DNA of 16,673 bases, from positions 1 through 16,673 of the forward strand of contig DASCNB010000068.1 of NCBI GenBank assembly GCA_036011265.1, written 5' to 3'. Position 1 is the stretch's first letter. Each line of letters opens with the position of its first letter. Both the position numbers and the translations under genes were made by a program. Shown piece by piece: positions 1 to 8,401 of this stretch. The notes beneath the pieces are model-generated. The model was not told the DNA's origin, made no database searches, and worked only from the letters and a program-made list of their open reading frames with translations. Source of the stretch: CAJXCL01 sp036011265. GTDB taxonomy: Bacteria; Nitrospinota; Nitrospinia; CAJXCL01.

Positions 1-965
1 GTTTCCAATAATATTTTTTGAACAGTTGGTTCAAGCTTTGCTTTATTTAAAGTGATTCCGGCGGCAAAAGGATGTCCTCCTCCTCCAAATTTCATGGCAA
101 TTTGATTGACATCAATATTACCTTTAGAACGTAGGCTGACTTTAATAACATCTTTTTCTTTTTCAGAAAACATTAGAACAACCTCTATACCATTTAGTGA
201 TCGTAATATATCAATAAAACCCTCTTTATCTTCCGAGCTAAAATCAAACCCTGTTTCTTTAAGCACTTTTTGCGTCACAACAGCCCATGCCAATTTGTTA
301 GCTTCATCCAATTGAAATGTATTTAGCATTTTTCCCATAAGGAGAATTTTTTGGTATGAATTGTTTTCGTAAATATTTTTATAAATGCTGTAAGGTTCGA
401 TCCCGTACTTTAGCAATTCTGCCGCTATCATATGAGTTTTACTGTTAGTATTTGTGTATTTAAATGAGCCGGTGTCTGTGAGGATCGATACATAAATACC
501 TAAAGCTATATCTTTAGTTGTATTTAAACCCATTTCTTTTGCAAGATCGTATATCATCTCGCCTATGGAAGACGCTTTTTCATTAACTACATGGATGTCT
601 GCAAATTTTTTATCCGGCGGATGATGGTCAAAGCAAACAGAATAAATATTGTTGTTTTTAAGTTCTTCTTCTACCGCCCCAAGCCTATCAGGGCTGCTTA
701 AATCAATAGCAAGAAAGACATCAGCAGATTTAAATATTTCATGGTGTGACTCCCTGCTATAAACACAAAAATTACCTTTTTTATCGAGGAAAGAATAAGT
801 GACCGGGGGGGGATCCTGATTGATCAGAGAGACTTCTTTCCCAAGGTTCTTTAATAAATGAAAGAAAGCAATTTCTGATCCTAACCCATCGCCATCTGGG
901 TTTATATGAGTAGTAATAACAAACTTTTGATTTTCTTTTATTACTTTTATTAAATCTTCAAACAT
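1..965 (-). CDS. nrnA: DHH/DHHA1 phosphoesterase, NrnA-like (nanoRNase / pAp phosphatase), 3' end cut off
   Basis: Reading the minus strand from an ATG at 965-963 gives an open frame of 321 codons that leaves the window without a stop. Visible motifs are those of the NrnA family: DGDG at residues 24-27, the second acidic motif DLSS at 88-91, the signature DHH at 113-115, TDTG at 163-166, and a C-terminal DHHA1 domain ending in GGGGH at 294-298. Family members degrade 2-5 nt RNA oligomers to mononucleotides and dephosphorylate 3'-phosphoadenosine 5'-phosphate, using Mn2+ held by the Asp/His residues. The protein is cytoplasmic, with no membrane segment. Family length is about 320-340 aa, so only a short tail should be missing. 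No clear Shine-Dalgarno precedes the ATG. Distinguishing NrnA from other DHH-DHHA1 enzymes by sequence reading is not absolute, but all metal-site motifs are intact. Confidence 0.9.
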   Translation of the reverse strand, partial: MFEDLIKVIKENQKFVITTHINPDGDGLGSEIAFFHLLKNLGKEVSLINQDPPPVTYSFLDKKGNFCVYSRESHHEIFKSADVFLAIDLSSPDRLGAVEEELKNNNIYSVCFDHHPPDKKFADIHVVNEKASSIGEMIYDLAKEMGLNTTKDIALGIYVSILTDTGSFKYTNTNSKTHMIAAELLKYGIEPYSIYKNIYENNSYQKILLMGKMLNTFQLDEANKLAWAVVTQKVLKETGFDFSSEDKEGFIDILRSLNGIEVVLMFSEKEKDVIKVSLRSKGNIDVNQIAMKFGGGGHPFAAGITLNKAKLEPTVQKILLE

Positions 966-1018
966 AATATTCAAAAAAAACTAAATATTTCAAATCCACT
1001 TTTGTATTATTTCGATAT

Positions 1019-1033
1019 AGAAAAGTCTTTTCT
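1019..1033. repeat. 15-bp perfect palindrome in divergent spacer
   Basis: AGAAAAG-T-CTTTTCT is a perfect inverted repeat with a 1-nt centre. It lies 54 bp upstream of the nrnA start and between two divergent genes. A short perfect palindrome in this position is compatible with an operator, but no known regulator motif is recognised and an AT-rich background makes chance occurrence plausible. Confidence 0.4.
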
Positions 1034-1068
1034 GCCTATTAAAAACAATACCACACCAATTGTCCTCA

Positions 1069-1099
1069 ATCTATGTAAAAAAATTTTTATACCATAGAT
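1069..1099. repeat. 31-bp inverted repeat (hairpin-forming) in divergent spacer
   Basis: ATCTATG at 1069-1075 is matched by CATAGAT at 1093-1099. The interior is a run of A followed by a run of T that can extend the pairing, giving an almost fully self-complementary 31-bp element. It sits about 30 bp upstream of the proposed promoter of the plus-strand glycosyltransferase gene. It could be a protein-binding site or a leader hairpin on the minus strand. It is not followed by a T-run in the minus direction, so it is not a classical terminator for anything upstream. Confidence 0.4.
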
Positions 1100-1128
1100 G
1101 TACAAAGGATTATTTTTTTTATTGATGT

Positions 1129-1158
1129 TTGTAATTGTCGTTCAAAAAAAGTTATAAT
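1129..1158 (+). promoter_or_regulatory. putative sigma-70-type promoter of the 733-aa glycosyltransferase gene
   Basis: TTGTAA at 1129-1134 and a consensus TATAAT at 1153-1158 are separated by 18 bp. Transcription would start near 1165, about 45 nt before the proposed TTG start codon. The call rests on motif match only, in an AT-rich spacer. Confidence 0.45.
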
Positions 1159-1208
1159 CTTTTGTGATTATTTAGTAATATCTCTTTGAAAACACCTTAT
1201 AATTAATA

Positions 1209-3410
1209 TTGAAAAGTGTCACAAAATATTATCCTTTAATCCTCTTCGTCTCTGCTCTGGCTGTTCGCTGTATTTATTATTACCAATTCCAGAATAGTCC
1301 GTATTTTGATTATCTACACGATGGATTTGACCAAGCTCATTATTATAAAGGCGCTCAAGCTTTTGCCAACGGAAATATTTTAGCAGTATCCCCTGGTATT
1401 ATTCCACCTGCTCCGCTGTATCAATATTTTTTAGGAGTAATCTTTTGGTTGTTAGGGAGCAGTTTCAATATGGTTTGGTTCACTCAATTTTTTCTTGGAA
1501 CTATTTCCACGTTGTTAATTTATTTTATAGGTAACCACTATTTTAAAACATCTGTTAGTTTTATTGCGGCCATGTTGTTCACTTTTTATGGTGTCAACTG
1601 GCTATACGAGGCCACTGTTTTTCGCGCCGTTTTTATTACCTTTCTTGAAGTAACGTCATGCTATTTACTAATTCGGTTTGCAAATAGACAATGCGCATCG
1701 TTTATGATTTTGAGCGCAGTTTTCTTGTCTTTGGTTATGCAAGCTAGAACAAACTACCTACTGATACTTCCCTTTGCCTTTGCGTTTCTCTGGAGAAAAG
1801 TTTTTTGTCTTAAAAATAAAGGGAAAAAATATTTTGCTGGTTTTCTTCTAATATTTATTCTTACATCTATTCCTTTGCTCGTATGGGTTAAAGTTGTTCG
1901 TGGGGAGTGGGGCTTGTATGATGCCTCGGGCGGGGGTGGAGCAGCTGAAAATTTATTGATATCAAACATGGTAGATCATGACCCTCGAGTTTACCCACCA
2001 CAAGAGATCTATTTTGAATATGCGAAGAATGTGCCACTGAAAATTTTACCAGTAATGCGTTACATTGCTGAAACAGCATTTAAACACCCTATTCGTTTTT
2101 TACAAATGTATCCAAAAAAAATATATTATTATTTTAATAACTACGAGCCTCCTAATGCTTTAAACTTTTATCTTTCTCAGGATTTTTCTCCGATTCTTAA
2201 ATGGGGTTCTATTCCCTTTGCTTTATACGGGTCTCTGGGGATTATCGGCTTTGTATTGTTGCGAAAAAATAGAAGAGACTGGACTCTTTTACACGCTTAC
2301 TTTGTTGCTAATATTTTGATGTATTTACCGTTCTTGATTTTGTCTCGGTATCGCCTTTCAATAGTTCCTTTTCTATCTTTGTTTGCAGCTTATACTTTAT
2401 GGGTTGTGTTCCAAAAAATAAAGAACCAACAATGGTTTTCTTTGTCTGTGTTATGTACTTGTTTTATTCTTTTAAGTTTTATTGAAAAAACGAACCCCTT
2501 GCCGACAGGGAAGATTCGAATAGTTGATTATATAAATGTCGGAACTGCTTTCTTGAAAAACTCAAATGAAAAAGATGACCGTTATTCTTACAAGTATTAT
2601 AAAAAAGCTTGGGACCACTACAGAACATTAAAACCTGTATCGCCAAAACCAGAAATGTTGCTTTCGCTTTTTAGTTCTTATTATGCTAAAGAAGGGGAAA
2701 AGTATCGTCAAAAAAAAAACCTATTAAAAGAAACAGAGTCATTTAAAAAAGCGGCACTATACAATTATTCATCTTCAAGATTGCATTATAACTATGCGTT
2801 AGCTTTATACAAAAGTAAAAAACATAAAGAAGCTTTTTTAGAAAGCTTGCGCTCTATTATTCTAAATTCTACGTTACATTACTCGCCACATTTGCTATTA
2901 GGAACGATTTATAATGATTCTCTGTATATGCCATTATGGGCGATTTATCATTGGCAAAAAGCTTATGACTTAATGGCTGACAGCGAGGAGAAGAAATCTC
3001 TTTCTCTTCAAATTGAAAATTTGCAAGATAAAATAATACTACAAAATTCAGATTTTCAATCATATTCCAATGATTTTTCAAAAAACATTATGAGCGTTTT
3101 ACAGAAGAAAACAGGACCCTTTTTCTTTTTTCAACCGGATTTAACCCTTCCAGATATCTTTTTGAAATGGTCTTCTGCTGAAATGGAGCATTATCTTATG
3201 TCTCTATACCAGTATCTCATCATATACCCTGATAAAAACAATGCGATTATTTATTATCAATTAGGGATGCTTTATTGGAAAAAAATTGAAGATGAGCCTA
3301 CCGCTTTTTTTTACTTCAAGAAATCCTGGGATAATGGAATCAAGTTTCAGGATTTTGCTGATGTCTTAAATGCAATGCAAGAAAAATTGGAAACCCAGGA
3401 CATTTTATAA
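1209..3410 (+). CDS. GT-C fold membrane glycosyltransferase with C-terminal helical/TPR-like repeats (733 aa)
   Basis: A multi-pass membrane protein of the ArnT/PMT-like GT-C superfamily. The N-terminal ~425 residues are hydrophobic helices. The first periplasmic loop, residues 37-45 (HDGFDQAHY), carries the acidic residues (D38, D41) expected at the catalytic site of enzymes that use polyprenyl-phosphate sugars. Residues ~430-733 are soluble and helical, with degenerate TPR-like units around 500-600, probably outside the cytoplasmic membrane. It is a clear paralogue of the 692-aa protein encoded at 3684-5762: shared features include YYFFN/YYYFNNYE near residue 306, SRYRLSIVP at 378-386, and a matching AIYHWQK unit near 577. 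It has about 125 extra C-terminal residues that the paralogue lacks. The start is TTG; no in-frame ATG or GTG lies close by, and no strong Shine-Dalgarno is visible. Sugar and acceptor are unknown. Confidence 0.8.
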   Translation: MKSVTKYYPLILFVSALAVRCIYYYQFQNSPYFDYLHDGFDQAHYYKGAQAFANGNILAVSPGIIPPAPLYQYFLGVIFWLLGSSFNMVWFTQFFLGTISTLLIYFIGNHYFKTSVSFIAAMLFTFYGVNWLYEATVFRAVFITFLEVTSCYLLIRFANRQCASFMILSAVFLSLVMQARTNYLLILPFAFAFLWRKVFCLKNKGKKYFAGFLLIFILTSIPLLVWVKVVRGEWGLYDASGGGGAAENLLISNMVDHDPRVYPPQEIYFEYAKNVPLKILPVMRYIAETAFKHPIRFLQMYPKKIYYYFNNYEPPNALNFYLSQDFSPILKWGSIPFALYGSLGIIGFVLLRKNRRDWTLLHAYFVANILMYLPFLILSRYRLSIVPFLSLFAAYTLWVVFQKIKNQQWFSLSVLCTCFILLSFIEKTNPLPTGKIRIVDYINVGTAFLKNSNEKDDRYSYKYYKKAWDHYRTLKPVSPKPEMLLSLFSSYYAKEGEKYRQKKNLLKETESFKKAALYNYSSSRLHYNYALALYKSKKHKEAFLESLRSIILNSTLHYSPHLLLGTIYNDSLYMPLWAIYHWQKAYDLMADSEEKKSLSLQIENLQDKIILQNSDFQSYSNDFSKNIMSVLQKKTGPFFFFQPDLTLPDIFLKWSSAEMEHYLMSLYQYLIIYPDKNNAIIYYQLGMLYWKKIEDEPTAFFYFKKSWDNGIKFQDFADVLNAMQEKLETQDIL

Positions 3411-3683
3411 AATTTTAAATATGCTTTTGCACTATGTCGATGTAGCACAGTCTTTCCTGATTTATTATAAATAATACTAAAGTAAATGTAAAAAAGAGCG
3501 ATTTAAAAAGTCTCATACGCCATTTTTCACTATAATGGTAATAAAAGTGTACATTTCCTAAATTTAGATGCGGAAAATTTAAAAACAATAAAGTCCTATG
3601 TCGTTAGCACTTATTAAAAAAATTTTGATAATTAGCAGATTAAGATTAACAAAAGACAAAAACTAATAAAGTATTAAGATATT
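3411..3683. other. AT-rich convergent intergenic spacer
   Basis: This 273-bp spacer separates the 3' ends of two converging, paralogous glycosyltransferase genes. I find no open frame of note and no convincing strong GC hairpin with a T-run. There is only a weak 5-bp TTTCC/GGAAA pairing near 3555-3580, so any termination signal here is not obvious. Confidence 0.5.
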
Positions 3684-5762
3684 TTAAGATTCTCTTAACT
3701 GATTAATTAACTTTCTCATTGATTTTGCGGAATTTTGATCAGGATCTAATTCTAACGATTTTTGGAGATGATAAACTGCTTTTACAGGGTAATAAAAATC
3801 CTTTCTTGCGTATAATATACCAATATTTTTGTGGAATAAGGGATCCTTCAGATTAAGTGATAGAGCTAATAGATATTCCTTTAATGCCAAACCAGGTTTG
3901 TTTAAATAAGAATAAGCATTACCAAGGTTAATTAAAGTTTGTGTGTGTTTAGGGTTAAGTTCCTTTGATTTTCTATATTCTATAATCGCATTTTCAAAAC
4001 GTCCTAATTTACTAAAAACATTTCCAATTTGGAAAGGACCTTTCCAGTCTTTTTCAACAAGTGAGAAATAGTTTTTATAGGATTCTAAAGATTTCTCAAA
4101 CAATTCCATATTTTGATAAATATTCCCCAGGCTAAAATAAATTTGAGATTTCTGTGGCGCGAGGTTTTTTGCAAATAATAATGCTTTTTCCCCGTCACTG
4201 AATTGACCGGATCTCATATGAGCAAGACCTAAGTTATAAAATGTTTCCCATTGACCCGGATTGAGCTTTATTGCCATTGTGAATTCGTTGATTGCTTTTG
4301 AAAGCCGACCCTGCATTATGTAAACTTTCCCAAGATTATGATGTGAATAAAAATTGTTTGGATCTATCTTCAGGCTTTTATTGTATGCAGCCAGCGCTTT
4401 TTCTACATTCCCACTGTTGAGATAGGCATTGCCTAAATTAGCGTATTCATTTGCTTCATCTGTTTTGGATACATTCGGAATGCCATTAAACAAAAAAAAT
4501 AAAATGATAAAAGTTGTTACAGAAAGAATTATTTTTTTATATTTTCTAAATACGCACCAGGTGGATATCCTATCTAAAAAGCACCCGGCAAAAATAGCAA
4601 AGTATGGAACAACCGGAATCCTGAATCTGCTAACAACATAAAGCAATACGACCGACATGGTCATGCCTATCATATAGATATATAAAAGCTTAAGACGCTT
4701 GAAATTATCAATATTTAATAAAAACCCCATTAAACCGAGAGAAGAAAAAAACGTAAAATTAGAAAAAGGAGTTCTGAGTAAAAAAGAATATTTCTGGAAA
4801 ATATAAAAGTTATAATTACTGGGAAACTCATATGAGTTAAAAAAATAATAAAACTTTCTGAGGTACAGTGTAATCATTTCAAGAGGATGGCCGATAAGGT
4901 TTTGAAAAAGTATAAAAATGATTTCCTTGTATTTTGTTGAACCTATAAGATTGCCGATTTGGGGCGAGTACTCAGCGCCAGAATAAGCAGGGTTGTTTCC
5001 CATTAATATTGCCTTAGGCCCGCTTGAGTCAAAAAAAACAAATTTTTCATGCACGACATATGCTTGTACTAGTAAAGGAATAAAGAATAGCAAAACAATA
5101 AAGCTTAAGAACAGATATTTTTTTAGATTTTTTCTATCGATAGAATAAAAAGAAACGAAAAATAGTAAAGCGAAAACTAATATGATATTTGGGCGGCTTT
5201 GAACAAAGAGTGAGATAACAAAACCAGTTATCAGAATCCCTAAGAAATTACTTTTTTCCTCCAGTTGAATTAAAAGATAAAGAGATAAAACTCCGAGGAA
5301 TGTTATAAAGGAGGCTCTTAAAAGAATTCCCTCGTACATTAATTCTGGACCGTACAAGGCATATATAATCGAGCTTATAAGCGCGGCACGAGGATTAAAT
5401 AGTTTCGATGTTATTAAAAATATCAGCAAAACAGTGATTGTTCCTAAAAAAAATTGAATTCCCCATACCACAGGAAGATTTCTGCCTGCTAAAAAATAAA
5501 TGAAACCAAGAAAATATTTATAAAGGGGTGAATAACTATTATTGGCGGAGGTAGCTAAAAGATCGCCAGAAGCAAAGTTTTGAGCGCCGATATCAAAGTT
5601 TATTGCGTCAGATGTGTCATGGATGAAGTTAAAAAAAGGATTCTCACTAAAATGGAAAAAATAAAGTATCTTTATGGAAATTGAAATGGAAAAAATTAAA
5701 AGTATGCTAATTTTTTTATGAAATATTTTATGAGTTTTCATAGCCTGCAATGTAACGAACAT
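3684..5762 (-). CDS. GT-C fold membrane glycosyltransferase with C-terminal TPR domain (692 aa)
   Basis: Residues ~17-430 form a multi-helix membrane domain. The first extramembrane loop, HDTSDAINF at 48-56, provides acidic residues D49/D52 as in polyprenyl-phosphate-sugar-dependent GT-C enzymes. Residues ~437-680 contain about seven canonical TPR units, for example NLGNAYLNSGNVEKALAAY at 442-460, likely for protein partner or acceptor docking. A conserved SRFRIPVVP segment (378-386) near the last membrane helices is shared with the 733-aa paralogue. The ATG at 5762-5760 starts 1 nt after the TGA of the 536-aa gene, implying translational coupling. A second in-frame ATG seven codons later, beginning the more typical MKTHKIF, is an equally reasonable start. 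Probably the last gene of a minus-strand glycosylation operon. Substrate unknown. Confidence 0.82.
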   Translation of the reverse strand: MFVTLQAMKTHKIFHKKISILLIFSISISIKILYFFHFSENPFFNFIHDTSDAINFDIGAQNFASGDLLATSANNSYSPLYKYFLGFIYFLAGRNLPVVWGIQFFLGTITVLLIFLITSKLFNPRAALISSIIYALYGPELMYEGILLRASFITFLGVLSLYLLIQLEEKSNFLGILITGFVISLFVQSRPNIILVFALLFFVSFYSIDRKNLKKYLFLSFIVLLFFIPLLVQAYVVHEKFVFFDSSGPKAILMGNNPAYSGAEYSPQIGNLIGSTKYKEIIFILFQNLIGHPLEMITLYLRKFYYFFNSYEFPSNYNFYIFQKYSFLLRTPFSNFTFFSSLGLMGFLLNIDNFKRLKLLYIYMIGMTMSVVLLYVVSRFRIPVVPYFAIFAGCFLDRISTWCVFRKYKKIILSVTTFIILFFLFNGIPNVSKTDEANEYANLGNAYLNSGNVEKALAAYNKSLKIDPNNFYSHHNLGKVYIMQGRLSKAINEFTMAIKLNPGQWETFYNLGLAHMRSGQFSDGEKALLFAKNLAPQKSQIYFSLGNIYQNMELFEKSLESYKNYFSLVEKDWKGPFQIGNVFSKLGRFENAIIEYRKSKELNPKHTQTLINLGNAYSYLNKPGLALKEYLLALSLNLKDPLFHKNIGILYARKDFYYPVKAVYHLQKSLELDPDQNSAKSMRKLINQLRES

Positions 5763-5763
5763 T

Positions 5764-7374
5764 TCATGAAGTACGTTTATAAATATCTATAGATATTGTA
5801 CTGCTCGGTTTTCGAAAAGACCTGACTAACTGAAAATTTTTATTTTTCTTAAGAAATATATGTTGTTCAAATTCGCTGGAACTGCATATAAAATACACGT
5901 AGGAATCGCTATTAATGAGAAGCTCGCTAATATTTTTACCAGTATATTTTTGGTACATATTTTTGATTATTATTTTTGAAGCACGGGCAGGCAAAAGATT
6001 TTGTTCAAATACCCAATGAGTCGTATATACTGATAAATTCGGAGAATCTGATAAATAAATATACACTGAATCTGCAGGGTTACCCCAGTTGGGGGTAGTA
6101 AAAACCGCAATTTTTTTATTTGTAGAAACCTTCTTGAAATAATTGAGTGCCTCAGGTATACCATAACCGGAAAACTCATCACTAATATACTGGTCATAAT
6201 CTCTTTCAACAAATGAAACATTCTCGGGTTCAGTTAGCAGTTTAATATCAAAAATAATTGCAGGATAAAGTGCTATTATAGCTATGGGGGCAATAGTTAA
6301 ATAAAGAGATTTTCCTGGGATTCGTTTTTTAATATGATCTACACCATAATATAGGGCCATGGCTGCACAAAGTAAAATAGGTGTTCCGCAAAATAAATAA
6401 TGTCTTGAAAAACCTTGACCTACAACACTAAGAAGGGAAAAATATGGAATCAAGAAATAACATATCAAAACCACATTTGTTTTATTTTTTATAAATTTGA
6501 ATTGAAAGATAAAAAATGCTGCTGCAAGCAATGTAACGGGGATTGTCAAGTATGTTGTAAAATAAGAAATCGTTCCACCGGCGCCGTGGTATAGATTTGT
6601 CGGAATTCTATATAATATATCTATAATACTTGCCTGTCCCAGGCTATTTCCAGTTGGAATAAAAATATTTTTTACAGAAAAATCGGAAGAGGTCAGAAAA
6701 AGAAAACCATAAGGAAAAATGCCAATTAGAAACCCAGGTAAATATGTAAATATCAAAGGTTTCCATAGAACTAAAGTATTTTTTCTGGAAAAAATAAATA
6801 TCAAGATTAAGGGTAGCATTACAAATAAAATAGCTGTACCTTTTGTCAGTAAACTTAATCCTATAGTAAACCCCATTGCCAAGTAATATCTCCCTCTATC
6901 GTTTTCATTCATTTTTAGCATTTCTAAGGTCAAGAATAGTAGCCATGTAAAAAGACAGTTTAGCAAACTGTCTTTATGGGCCATACGATCATAGAATAAA
7001 TAATATGGGCAGACTGTGTAAAATAATGCTGATAAGCAACCTACCCACTTTGAATGAAGCTTTTGTCCAATCAAATAAACTCCGATCAGGGAAAAAAATC
7101 CTGCTAAGACTGAAACAAACCTCGCTGCCCATAAAGGATTCTCAAATAAATTCAAGAAAATGGCAATTAACCATAAGAAAAGAGGCTTACTGTTATCTAC
7201 TTTTATTGGTAGCCATATATCATGTAAATCCTCATTAATTATTTTTGCCCAGCTAATATAAATTGCTTCGTCATTAAAGATTGGAATAATTGTTAAATGG
7301 GCGAGGCGGGTTAGCAAGAATAACACGACAACTGCCATGAAGAAAAAGTTACTAGAATGTTTATTGTCAATCAT
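5764..7374 (-). CDS. ArnT/PMT-like GT-C membrane glycosyltransferase (536 aa)
   Basis: An integral membrane protein with about 11-13 hydrophobic helices. The first loop holds FNDEAIYISWAK (residues 33-44), the DE pair being the typical catalytic/metal-site motif of PMT_2/GT83-like enzymes that transfer sugars from polyprenyl-phosphate donors outside the cytoplasmic membrane. Other family-like segments are the SKPLFLWL loop near 62-69, PLWAARFVSV near 80-89, YDRMAHKD near 128-135 and LTKGTA near 176-181. A soluble C-terminal part (~385-536) contains a conserved TTPNWGNPADSV block shared with the 537-aa paralogue at 10564-12177; the two proteins look about 60% identical in that region. It lies 133 bp downstream of the GT2 gene and 1 nt upstream of the TPR glycosyltransferase. 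The most natural role is using the GT2 product as donor; the acceptor is unknown. Confidence 0.85.
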   Translation of the reverse strand: MIDNKHSSNFFFMAVVVLFLLTRLAHLTIIPIFNDEAIYISWAKIINEDLHDIWLPIKVDNSKPLFLWLIAIFLNLFENPLWAARFVSVLAGFFSLIGVYLIGQKLHSKWVGCLSALFYTVCPYYLFYDRMAHKDSLLNCLFTWLLFLTLEMLKMNENDRGRYYLAMGFTIGLSLLTKGTAILFVMLPLILIFIFSRKNTLVLWKPLIFTYLPGFLIGIFPYGFLFLTSSDFSVKNIFIPTGNSLGQASIIDILYRIPTNLYHGAGGTISYFTTYLTIPVTLLAAAFFIFQFKFIKNKTNVVLICYFLIPYFSLLSVVGQGFSRHYLFCGTPILLCAAMALYYGVDHIKKRIPGKSLYLTIAPIAIIALYPAIIFDIKLLTEPENVSFVERDYDQYISDEFSGYGIPEALNYFKKVSTNKKIAVFTTPNWGNPADSVYIYLSDSPNLSVYTTHWVFEQNLLPARASKIIIKNMYQKYTGKNISELLINSDSYVYFICSSSEFEQHIFLKKNKNFQLVRSFRKPSSTISIDIYKRTS

Positions 7375-7453
7375 CGTTTTTATATTTCAAATATGATAAT
7401 AAAAAGTTATAGATTCCTAGTTTAGTTTGCGAGAAAACGTTTGCTTTTAAAAA

Positions 7454-7478
7454 CAAAAAATTCTAACTGCAAGTCAGA
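7454..7478 (-). terminator. possible weak intrinsic terminator after the GT2 gene
   Basis: On the minus strand TCTGAC and GTTAGA pair (one G-T) around a 5-nt TTGCA loop (7478-7462), followed directly by ATTTTTTG. The stem is short and AT-rich, so termination would be partial at best. It would place a regulatory break between the GT2 gene and the downstream GT-C genes. Confidence 0.35.
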
Positions 7479-7506
7479 TAACTCTGGGAAGTAGGTGGTT
7501 TATCCA

Positions 7507-8205
7507 TTATGAAATAGAATTTCGAAGGCGTCGCATCTTTACAAGTGTTTTTAATAAAGCAAATCCAAACTTTATTAGCTTTGCCTTGGATCTGCCACTT
7601 TCTCGTGGAATATATGTAAAAGGAACTTCAGAAATTTTATGTCCTAGCGCATAACATTTAATAAGTACCTCCTCTAATATTTCAAAATTAGTTCCCTCCA
7701 AAGTTATTTCTTCAAGTATATGTTTGTGATAAAGACGGAAACCGCTGGACAAATCTTTTACTGGCAGAGACAGAATTTTAGAAAAACAAACATTCAATAT
7801 AATACTTAATATTTTTCTTGTGGCGGGCATCCTGGCGGCACCTCCAGGGATATAGCGTGAGCCAATAACAATTTTTGCATCATGACGTTTTTCCCACATA
7901 CTCTTGATAAATTTTGGATCATGAGATAGATCAGCATCTAGAGTTAGAATGTATCTACCTTTTGCATATTCAAACCCATCTTTTAAAGCACCACCATATC
8001 CCTCAAGTCTTTGAATTACAATTTTTGCTCCAAGAGAGGTAGCAGCCTCAATAGTTCCATCTTCAGAACCTCCATCGATAACTACAATTTCATAGTTATT
8101 CATTAAAGCTGAAATAATTGTCCTTACCTTAGGGATTAAGTGGATAATATTGTCTTTTTCGTTAAGTGTAGGAATCAGTACCGTTAAATCTATTTTATTT
8201 TCCAT
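7507..8205 (-). CDS. GT2 family polyprenyl-phosphate (dolichol-phosphate mannosyltransferase-like) glycosyltransferase (232 aa)
   Basis: A GT-A fold family 2 enzyme of the DPM1-like type. Visible motifs are the N-terminal nucleotide-binding strand VLIPTLNEKDNI (9-20), IDGGSEDGT (43-51), the metal-binding DXD within LDADLSHDP (89-97), a GSRYIPGG loop (115-122) and the DLSSGFRLY acceptor-region motif (151-159). It is short, with no C-terminal transmembrane helices, so it resembles the soluble or peripheral DPM1 class rather than the GtrB/ArnC class. Family members move a hexose from a nucleotide sugar to a polyprenyl phosphate at the cytoplasmic face. Three GT-C genes nearby need exactly such a donor, which supports a shared pathway. 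No Shine-Dalgarno precedes the ATG. The sugar cannot be read from sequence. Confidence 0.85.
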   Translation of the reverse strand: MENKIDLTVLIPTLNEKDNIIHLIPKVRTIISALMNNYEIVVIDGGSEDGTIEAATSLGAKIVIQRLEGYGGALKDGFEYAKGRYILTLDADLSHDPKFIKSMWEKRHDAKIVIGSRYIPGGAARMPATRKILSIILNVCFSKILSLPVKDLSSGFRLYHKHILEEITLEGTNFEILEEVLIKCYALGHKISEVPFTYIPRESGRSKAKLIKFGFALLKTLVKMRRLRNSIS

Positions 8206-8210
8206 AGTTG

Positions 8211-8239
8211 GTTATTCTACTAAAGTAATCTTATGTCAA
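8211..8239 (-). promoter_or_regulatory. possible promoter overlapping the GT2 start region
   Basis: On the minus strand a perfect TTGACA (8239-8234) is followed after 17 bp by AATAAC (8216-8211), a four-of-six match to the -10 consensus. Transcription would begin at or next to the ATG at 8205, giving a leaderless or almost leaderless mRNA, in keeping with the missing Shine-Dalgarno. An alternative, TTGAAT-17-TTTTAT, lies further upstream. Confidence 0.25.
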
Positions 8240-8344
8240 TCCAGAATAAAAATACTTCAACATTAACAATTCAATTTTTTTTACTTCTACTCTCATTCAG
8301 TTTTACAATTGATTAGTTTGCAGCATGTTATGGTTTTCTGTCAA

Positions 8345-8362
8345 ATTCCGCTAGTTCCGCTA
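8345..8362. repeat. 9-bp tandem duplication
   Basis: TTCCGCTAG occurs twice head to tail. It lies about 65 bp from the broken end of the GT-C pseudogene and may reflect local slippage or repair. A functional role is not supported. Confidence 0.5.
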
Positions 8363-8401
8363 GGTTCTTGTTGATTTAGCTAAAGGTGCTTACAATTTTG
8401 A

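Larger units (their letters stand above)
8206..8401. other. non-coding spacer upstream of the GT2 gene
   Basis: No coding signal is visible on either strand between the GT2 start and the truncated GT-C pseudogene. The stretch contains the possible GT2 promoter and a 9-bp tandem duplication (8345-8362). Confidence 0.5.

Noticed and set aside
106..315. 69-codon plus-strand open frame
   Set aside because: Antisense to the nrnA C-terminal domain, whose GGGGH and flanking motifs show the true frame.
8345..8362. 9-bp tandem duplication as a possible transposon target-site duplication or attachment site
   Set aside because: The two copies are directly adjacent with nothing between them, so there is no inserted element; simple slippage explains it.
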